Of a DNA stretch of 64,000 nucleotides, positions 57,993-64,000 are shown in pieces. The stretch spans positions 1 to 64,000 of the forward strand of contig NZ_CP091819.1 of NCBI RefSeq assembly GCF_019740355.2. Reading direction: 5' to 3'. Within the stretch, counting starts at the first letter, position 1, and each line of letters opens with the position of its first letter. Source of the DNA: Paracrocinitomix mangrovi (lineage in GTDB: Bacteria; Bacteroidota; Bacteroidia; Flavobacteriales_D; Crocinitomicaceae). A program made the translations under genes and the position numbers. A model generated the notes under the pieces. That model saw nothing but the letters and a program-made list of their open reading frames with translations, did not search any database and was not told where the DNA came from.

Positions 57993-59137
57993 TCTTCTTT
58001 AATTTTTTTAGCCGTTACTTTTTCATAAACAGCCTCGTACAAAGGAAGTATTTTTTCTAACGAAAAATTCTTTGAGTGCTCAAATGCCTGCAGTTTGAAT
58101 TTATTCAAAGTCTCTTCACTTGAAAGTATGTGTAAAGCATCCTTTGCCATTTTTTCAACATCACCAACATTGCTTAAAAATCCCGAATAACCATCTTGGT
58201 TCACTTCAGGTAATCCACCTGCATTTGAGGAAATAACCGGAACTCCTGATGCTAAAGCCTCTAAAGCGGCTAATCCAAAACTCTCGGTTTGCGACGGTAA
58301 TAAAAACAAGTCACTAATACAATGAATTTCAGAGGCAGATTGAACGTTCCCCATCATGGTTACGTCTTGACATACACCAAGTTCTTCACAAAGTTGTTCA
58401 ATTTTAAATCGCTCAGGTCCATCTCCGGCAAGAATTAACTTAGCTGGTATTTTGTCTTTAACTTTTTTGAAAATCTGCACTACATCTTCAATTCGTTTCA
58501 CTTTTCTGAAGTTGGACATGTGGCAAAGAATTTTCTCTCCATTTGGAGCAATTTCTTTTTTGCGTTGCTTTTCTTCAGCTCCTAATTCATGACAATATGA
58601 GCCGGGCTCAATAAAGTTTTGAATTACTTCAATCCCATTCTCTATTGCAAAGTGCTTATATGTATCGTCTTTTAAACTTTGGCTCACTACCGTAACTGCA
58701 TCAGATTGGTTAATACTAAATGTAATTACAGGTTCAAATGCGGGATGTTTACCTACCAAAGTAATGTCCGTTCCATGAAGTGTTGTGATATAAGGAACGT
58801 CTATACCATGCGTTTTAAGAATTTGCTTGGCAAAATAAGCGGCAGATGCATGTGGAATTGCATAATGAACATGCAAAAGGTCAAGTCCTTCATATCTCAC
58901 TACATCCACTAATTTACTTGTAAGAGCCAGCTCGTATGGTTGATAATCAAATAATGGATAATGAAAAGGCCTTACCTCATGATACCTAATATTTGGATGA
59001 AAATGATCAAGCCTCACAGGTTGATTGTAAGAAATAAAATGAATTTCATGACCCTTTTTTGCAAGTGCTTTACCAAGTTCAGTAGCTACAACGCCACTTC
59101 CTCCAAACGTAGGATATAATACTATTCCAATTTTCAT
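57989..59137 (-). CDS. bshA: N-acetyl-alpha-D-glucosaminyl L-malate synthase
   Basis: BshA joins N-acetylglucosamine (from UDP-GlcNAc) to L-malate, the first step of bacillithiol synthesis. The 382 residues follow the GT4 family: YPTFGGSGVVATELGKALA at the N-terminus, LHVHYAIPHASAAY, and the C-terminal donor site ESFGLAALEALASGVPVI. The length matches BshA. The other bsh genes are not in the window. Its presence supports bacillithiol as the low-molecular-weight thiol of this organism. Confidence 0.95.
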   Translation of the reverse strand: MKIGIVLYPTFGGSGVVATELGKALAKKGHEIHFISYNQPVRLDHFHPNIRYHEVRPFHYPLFDYQPYELALTSKLVDVVRYEGLDLLHVHYAIPHASAAYFAKQILKTHGIDVPYITTLHGTDITLVGKHPAFEPVITFSINQSDAVTVVSQSLKDDTYKHFAIENGIEVIQNFIEPGSYCHELGAEEKQRKKEIAPNGEKILCHMSNFRKVKRIEDVVQIFKKVKDKIPAKLILAGDGPERFKIEQLCEELGVCQDVTMMGNVQSASEIHCISDLFLLPSQTESFGLAALEALASGVPVISSNAGGLPEVNQDGYSGFLSNVGDVEKMAKDALHILSSEETLNKFKLQAFEHSKNFSLEKILPLYEAVYEKVTAKKIKED

Positions 59138-59253
59138 CTATCTATAAATAGGTTCATAAAGTTAACACTTATGAGACGATTAAGTTGATTAAAAATTTCA
59201 TCTATTTTGTAAATAGCGCTAAGTATCTATTTAACAGCAACAGAAGAATAGTT

Positions 59254-62229
59254 TTAATTTGAAGAATCACTTAATTGGTTGGATGCCGCATTTTGACATG
59301 CCGTATATATTACGTCTTGAATTTTTGTTCGGATGTTGTCCTTTACAATTTTCCAGTTCATGGCATCTGGATAAACTCGATTACTTAAAAATACATATAC
59401 TATTCCCTTGTCAGGATCTGCCCAGGTAATAGTTCCTGTAAAGCCCGAATGTCCAAAGCTGCTCAAAGAAACTTTGTCACATGTTGGTCCACCATCCAAT
59501 GATCTAACCGGTTTGTCAAAACCTGCACCGCGTCTGTTTCTTGGTCCAAATTGACAACGTGTAAAATCAGCTATGGTGTCTTTATTTAATAATTGGTCTC
59601 CGCCATATTCACCATCATTTATCAACATGTACATTAAAGTTCCCAGATCTAAGGCATTTGAAAAAAGTCCGGCATGGCCACCTACACCACCTTGCATTGC
59701 TGCTCCCGGATCATGTACGTCACCCCAAACCAAATGTTGTCTAAATGAAGTGTCTTGCTCTGTAGGTGTTATTCTGTCTAATGGGAATTTGTATCTAGGA
59801 TGATAAGTCATAGTGCTTAACCCCATTGGACCATAAAAGTTTTTAGCTACATAATTTTCTAATTGTTCCCCGGTTTCTTTTTCAATGATTGCTTTAATAA
59901 AGTAATAACCTAAATCGGAGTATTTGTAATTCTTTTTTCTCAATCCTTTTTGAGTAATTGTTTCCAATATTGTTTTTTCATAATCACTGGAGATGTACAA
60001 ATTTTCTGAAACGCGGTGGTTAAACTTTGCAGATGAATCATGTGAATATATTTTCATATCCGGTTTTCCGTTTTCAAGTGTTTTTGTGTAAAACGGAATC
60101 CAAGCTATTAGACCGGCTTGATGAGCCAGCATTTCTCTCATTACCATGCGTTCATACGGAGTTGAATCAACTACTTCGGGTAGATACTTTGTTAATCTGT
60201 TATCTATATCAATGATGCTGTCGCCTTGAAGTTTTATTAGAGATATAGTGGTTGAAGCAATTTTAGTGATTGAGGCTAAGTCATAAATGTCAGATGTTTT
60301 AACTGCTCTAGTTTTTTCATATGTATGATAGCCAAATGCTTTATTGTAAAATACATTTCCGTCCTTAATAGCAACAATTTGACACCCTGGAAATGCTTTT
60401 TGATGAATAGAAGTTTCAGCAATTTGATCTATCCCATATAATTCATCAGATGAAATTCCAATTTCTTCAGGAATTACATGACTCAACCTGGTTTTTTTAT
60501 CAAATGTCAAACCTAATCCTGCAGGAAAATCAGGTGAAGCAGTTACAGGTAGTTTACCTTGAGGAACAACACCGCCAAAAACCACTTGAGCGGCAGCATT
60601 ATTTGTGTAATCATTGTCTTCATAAGCTACCAAAATGGCTTTGGTTTGAGATAAATCACCAAACTTGTCTAATACATACGGATTGCCAAATAAAACAGTA
60701 ATAACATCTTGCCTTTTACTTATTATTTCATGAATGGCAATCATTTGTCTCGTAACACCAAAATTACTCTTAGGATTGTTGGTCATTCTGTGAAATCCTA
60801 CAACTACTCTGTCATATGCTTCCAAATCACTCAATAATTTTGTTTCTTCACTGGCAGACATAGATCGTGGAACCTGAATAGTAGAGAACTCAGTGTATAA
60901 CTGCATTGTAGCATAAAATTGATTGTATTGAGAACCTCCTATGTTGAGGTAAACGGTAGAAATGGTGTCAAGTCTTTTTAAAGGCAAGGCATCTTCTTGG
61001 TTTTGAATTAAAGTAATGGATTGCTTCGCTAATTGATGATTTAAAACTTCAGCATCAATGGTGTTTAAATCTTCATATAAGCTATCGGTTTTAATCGGCT
61101 CAAAAATTGATATTCCTGCCCATTCTTTTGCTTTTAAAATTCGCAATACCTTTTCATCTAATTCGGTTTCAGTGATTTCACCATTCTTTACAGCGGCTTC
61201 TATTTTAGTAACAGCTAAAGGAACATCCAAAGGGAAAAGTATAATGTCATTTCCGGCCATAAGAGCTCTAACATCCATATCACCTGCACCATAATGGTCA
61301 GAAACTCCTTTCATCATCATGGCATCAGTAAAAACCAATCCTTCAAAACCTAAACTATCTCTTAATAAACCATTGACAATTTTTGCTGATAATGTAGAGG
61401 CCTGGTTAGGCGTTGCATCAAGCTCGGGTATATATAAATGAGCAACCATTATACTTGCTAATTGTTGCGCTATAAGTGATTTAAAAGGATATAATTCTAA
61501 TGAATCTAATCTGTCAAATGAATAGGGAATTGTTGGTAAGGCTTTGTGAGAATCCATGTCAGTATCCCCATGTCCTGGGAAATGTTTTCCGCAAGCCAAA
61601 ACACCTTGATCTTGCATGCCTTTCATATAAGCAATTCCATATTTAGCAACCAGTTCACGGATTTCTCCAAAAGACCTGTTATTGATAACCGGATTTGCTG
61701 CATTGTTGTTGACATCAATTACTGGAGCAAAATTTACGTGAATTCCCATTCTTTTACACTGTGCGCCAATTTGTTTACCCATCTCCAAAATCAATTGATC
61801 ATCAGGTAAAGCTCCCAGCATCATTTGTCTTGGGTAATTAACCGTGCTGTCTAAACGCATAGAAAGTCCCCATTCTCCATCTATTCCAATCATCATTGGT
61901 ATTTTGGATTGCTTTTGAAGACGATTGTATATGTTTACTTGATCTGTTGGATGTCCTTTAAAAAAAATTAAACCACCTAATCCATGTTCAGCATTAATAA
62001 GTGTTTCCAATTCTTTTAAATGTTCTTCTCCTTTTTTAGGATGAACAGCCACCATAAATAATTGGCCGATTTTTTCTTGAAGTGACATTTTGGCCAATTG
62101 ATTTTTGGCCCAGTTACTGTTTGAATTTACAAATGCCGGTGTAGATTTATTATTCGTGTATGCGTTGTTTTGAGCATTTAAATGGATGCTGAAAAGTATT
62201 GTAAATGCAAATATGAAGTGTTTGTACAT
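59254..62229 (-). CDS. Exported GH3 glycosidase fused to a serine hydrolase (class C beta-lactamase type)
   Basis: A 991-residue exported protein with a signal peptide ending HLNAQ (about residue 20). Residues about 40-580 are a glycoside hydrolase family 3 enzyme: KHFPGHGDTDMDSH and the nucleophile in FTDAMMMKG (about Asp301). Residues about 600-970 are a penicillin-binding/beta-lactamase-type domain with SITK (SxxK, Ser near 652), YSDLG as the YxN-type motif, and HSGFTGT in place of KTG. Both parts may act on cell-wall fragments: a NagZ-like beta-N-acetylglucosaminidase and a peptidase or esterase. The fusion is known in Bacteroidota. Confidence 0.9.
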   Translation of the reverse strand: MYKHFIFAFTILFSIHLNAQNNAYTNNKSTPAFVNSNSNWAKNQLAKMSLQEKIGQLFMVAVHPKKGEEHLKELETLINAEHGLGGLIFFKGHPTDQVNIYNRLQKQSKIPMMIGIDGEWGLSMRLDSTVNYPRQMMLGALPDDQLILEMGKQIGAQCKRMGIHVNFAPVIDVNNNAANPVINNRSFGEIRELVAKYGIAYMKGMQDQGVLACGKHFPGHGDTDMDSHKALPTIPYSFDRLDSLELYPFKSLIAQQLASIMVAHLYIPELDATPNQASTLSAKIVNGLLRDSLGFEGLVFTDAMMMKGVSDHYGAGDMDVRALMAGNDIILFPLDVPLAVTKIEAAVKNGEITETELDEKVLRILKAKEWAGISIFEPIKTDSLYEDLNTIDAEVLNHQLAKQSITLIQNQEDALPLKRLDTISTVYLNIGGSQYNQFYATMQLYTEFSTIQVPRSMSASEETKLLSDLEAYDRVVVGFHRMTNNPKSNFGVTRQMIAIHEIISKRQDVITVLFGNPYVLDKFGDLSQTKAILVAYEDNDYTNNAAAQVVFGGVVPQGKLPVTASPDFPAGLGLTFDKKTRLSHVIPEEIGISSDELYGIDQIAETSIHQKAFPGCQIVAIKDGNVFYNKAFGYHTYEKTRAVKTSDIYDLASITKIASTTISLIKLQGDSIIDIDNRLTKYLPEVVDSTPYERMVMREMLAHQAGLIAWIPFYTKTLENGKPDMKIYSHDSSAKFNHRVSENLYISSDYEKTILETITQKGLRKKNYKYSDLGYYFIKAIIEKETGEQLENYVAKNFYGPMGLSTMTYHPRYKFPLDRITPTEQDTSFRQHLVWGDVHDPGAAMQGGVGGHAGLFSNALDLGTLMYMLINDGEYGGDQLLNKDTIADFTRCQFGPRNRRGAGFDKPVRSLDGGPTCDKVSLSSFGHSGFTGTITWADPDKGIVYVFLSNRVYPDAMNWKIVKDNIRTKIQDVIYTACQNAASNQLSDSSN

Positions 62230-62326
62230 ATAAAATGTTGGTTTTTAATCTTTTGCGAGGGAGGATTGATAACCAGAAACTCGCCATTTGACGAATTTAT
62301 TAAATACCTATAGCAGAAATCCTGCC

Positions 62327-62366
62327 ATGGCATGCAATTTGTCCACTTTTAAGTGTGGATGGCATG
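62327..62366. repeat. Short direct repeat around an inverted repeat
   Basis: ATGGCATG occurs at 62327-62334 and 62359-62366. Between them TCCAC and GTGTGGA form an imperfect hairpin. It lies between two divergent genes and may be a binding site. Confidence 0.35.
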
Positions 62367-62413
62367 TCAATTATCGGTGAATAACTTCTGGTTTTAATTG
62401 AATTTAATCTCAC

Positions 62414-62421
62414 TATATTTG
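62414..62421 (+). promoter_or_regulatory. Candidate -7 element for the small membrane gene and mutL
   Basis: TATATTTG matches TAnnTTTG exactly, 59 bases before the ATG at 62481. A TTT lies at the -33 spacing. The position supports a start at 62481 and not further upstream. Confidence 0.5.
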
Positions 62422-62480
62422 TTGTGCAAGCCGTCTTTATTATTTGCAATTTCCCAAAGTATTGGGCCAAAAAACACAAA

Positions 62481-62831
62481 ATGATTAGTTGGAATAAATA
62501 CAATCTATTTAAGTTACCTAACAAACATAGGCGGTTTGAGTATGTTCCAAGGTATTACGATCCAAGGAAAGAAGAACTTGAAAAAAAGATCAGGGCTGCT
62601 CAAAAAGCTGCCGCCAAGAATGGAGGAGAAGGGGATGCTTCAATTGCTCGAGAATTGTCTTTTAGACAAAACACCTCTGATAAATGGGGGAATTCTGAGT
62701 ACAAAGCACAAGCAATGCGCTCAAATTTGCGTCTTGTAATAATTTTCATAATTGTTTTGATAGGCTTCTATTTTCTGTATCAATACCTGGATGATGTAGG
62801 TGCATTTATTGATAAAGAAACAGGAAAATAG
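62481..62831 (+). CDS. Small membrane protein upstream of mutL
   Basis: A 116-residue protein with a charged, Lys/Arg-rich N-terminal half and one C-terminal membrane helix (about 80-100, LRLVIIFIIVLIGFYFLY). Similar small genes sit before mutL in other Flavobacteriales and are sometimes labelled riboflavin synthase subunit beta, which the sequence here does not support. The ATG at 62481 follows a promoter-like element; an upstream in-frame ATG at 62424 would start almost at the transcription start. The stop is four bases before mutL. Confidence 0.75.
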   Translation: MISWNKYNLFKLPNKHRRFEYVPRYYDPRKEELEKKIRAAQKAAAKNGGEGDASIARELSFRQNTSDKWGNSEYKAQAMRSNLRLVIIFIIVLIGFYFLYQYLDDVGAFIDKETGK

Positions 62832-62835
62832 TAGG

Positions 62836-64000
62836 ATGTCAGACGTCATAAAATTACTTCCTTCACACATAGCTAACCAAATTGCGGCTGGAGAAGTTGT
62901 ACAAAGACCCGCTTCAGTAGTTAAAGAGTTAATTGAAAATTCAATTGATGCCGGTGCGGATAAAATTGATCTTGTTGTCAAAGATGGAGGTAAGACTTTA
63001 GTTCAGGTTATTGATAATGGATGTGGGATGTCAGATACTGACGCCAGAATGTCATTTGAACGACATGCAACTTCTAAAATAGCCAAAGCAGATGATTTGT
63101 TTGCCCTTCAAACTAAAGGGTTCAGAGGAGAGGCATTGGCTTCTATTGCAGCAATTGCACATGTTAGTTTAAAAACAAAATTACATGATGCTGAATTGGG
63201 AACAGAAATCATAAATGAAGGTTCTAAAATTGTTTCTCAAGAAGCTGTGATGTGTTCAAATGGTACATCCATTGCAGTCAAAAACTTATTCTTCAATGTA
63301 CCGGCAAGAAGAAATTTTTTGGGTAAAAACTCAACTGAATATCGCAAAGTACTTGATGAGTTTTTGAGAATTGCCTTGGTGCATCCCGGTTTACATTTTA
63401 CCTTTCATCATGATGGTGAGGAGATTTATAACTTACCACCAAGTAATTTAAGACAGCGAATTGTTCAGTTATATGGTGATGCATACAATGAAAGATTGGT
63501 TCCTATCAATGAGGAAACTGATATTGTTAAAATTTATGGTTTCATCACCAAGCCTAACTATTCAAAATCAAAACCTGATCAAAGTTTCTTGTTCGTAAAT
63601 AACAGATTCTTTAAAGACAGATATTTTAATCATGCTATTGTAAATGCTTACGAAGGTTTAATTGCTTCAAACAAATATCCACCATATTTTGTCTACTTTG
63701 ATGTGCCTACGCAATCTATTGATGTTAATGTTCATCCAACAAAAACAGAGATAAAATTTGAAGAGAATCAAGCCATTTATGCATTTCTAAGAAGTGCTAT
63801 CAAACAAGCTTTAGGACAATTTAATGTTGCTCCAACTTTAGATTTTGAGCATGAATCAACTTTTACCACTCCAGCATTAAAAAAGGGTGAAACGGTAAAA
63901 ATGCCTGAGATTAAAGTTAATCCAGACTATAACCCTTTTAATACAGGAAGTAGTGCATCAAGTTCTTCTACTAAATCTGCCGGTGTAAGTGGAGATGTAA
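62836..64000 (+). CDS. mutL: DNA mismatch repair protein MutL (5' part, cut by the window end)
   Basis: MutL links mismatch recognition by MutS to strand removal. The visible 388 codons are open to the last base, with no stop, so the gene continues beyond the window. The GHKL ATPase is complete: IAAGEVVQRPASVVKELIEN, DNGCGM, RHATSK, GFRGEAL, then VPARRNF, and the transducer domain to about residue 330. The start at 62836 gives MSDVIKLLPSHIANQIAAGE, as in homologues. It is likely transcribed with the small membrane gene before it. Confidence 0.96.
   Translation, partial: MSDVIKLLPSHIANQIAAGEVVQRPASVVKELIENSIDAGADKIDLVVKDGGKTLVQVIDNGCGMSDTDARMSFERHATSKIAKADDLFALQTKGFRGEALASIAAIAHVSLKTKLHDAELGTEIINEGSKIVSQEAVMCSNGTSIAVKNLFFNVPARRNFLGKNSTEYRKVLDEFLRIALVHPGLHFTFHHDGEEIYNLPPSNLRQRIVQLYGDAYNERLVPINEETDIVKIYGFITKPNYSKSKPDQSFLFVNNRFFKDRYFNHAIVNAYEGLIASNKYPPYFVYFDVPTQSIDVNVHPTKTEIKFEENQAIYAFLRSAIKQALGQFNVAPTLDFEHESTFTTPALKKGETVKMPEIKVNPDYNPFNTGSSASSSSTKSAGVSGDV

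Overview
The window reads as a chromosomal segment from a member of the Bacteroidota, most likely Flavobacteriales and perhaps close to Crocinitomicaceae. The reasons are AT-rich DNA, a protein with a C-terminal domain of the type IX secretion 'type B' class, several promoters of the Bacteroidota form (TAnnTTTG at -7), a bacillithiol synthesis gene (bshA), a fused alpha/beta 2-oxoacid dehydrogenase E1, and many membrane-bound SpoIIE-type phosphatases. The family-level placement is inference. The window starts just upstream of dnaA, as in a chromosome numbered from dnaA, and ends inside mutL. I saw no transposase, prophage, CRISPR array, tRNA or rRNA.

Layout. 1-4.6 kb: dnaA, then an overlapping run of a low-molecular-weight phosphatase, an RsmI-like methyltransferase, a lipoprotein and a DinB-like protein. 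4.7-8 kb: icmF, a B12-dependent acyl-CoA mutase fused to its G-protein chaperone. 8.1-16.1 kb: four SpoIIE-type phosphatases in a row, each with a different sensor or N-terminal module, with duplicated 3'-end sequence between them. 16.3-19.6 kb: a large secreted adhesin-like protein. 19.7-22.4 kb: a nucleotide-sugar-epimerase-like protein and pckA. 22.6-26.5 kb (minus strand): a tightly packed unit of XRE regulator, PLD nuclease, TlpA-like thioredoxin, DnaQ-exonuclease/GIY-YIG protein and voltage-gated K+ channel. 26.8-38.5 kb (plus strand): a Tir-chaperone-like protein, PspA, a YqiJ/NfeD-like membrane protein, a YqiK-like flotillin, a 1689-residue AAA+ ATPase, an erythromycin-esterase-like protein with a barrel-like tail, and a small membrane protein. 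38.5-43.5 kb: fused 2-oxoacid dehydrogenase E1, then a minus-strand unit of PaaE-like reductase, SDR and MOSC protein. 43.7-47.6 kb: two DUF3857/transglutaminase-like paralogues, the second without its catalytic residues. 47.8-64 kb: gyrB, a MazG-like hydrolase, a fifth SpoIIE phosphatase with a propeller sensor, a DUF4252 protein, rplS, a flavoprotein without redox cysteines, a SiaB-like kinase, bshA, a GH3/serine-hydrolase fusion, a small membrane protein and mutL.

How parts may work together. The five phosphatases carry different N-terminal modules (TPR, Cache-like, propeller) on nearly the same catalytic domain, and a SiaB-type kinase lies nearby, so a many-phosphatase, one-kinase switch is a reasonable model. 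The 26.8-38.5 kb region looks like an envelope-stress or membrane-domain system built around PspA and a flotillin, extended by a giant AAA+ protein. It is the best candidate here for a poorly described multi-gene system. The divergent nuclease/XRE/K+-channel unit next to it is a second candidate.
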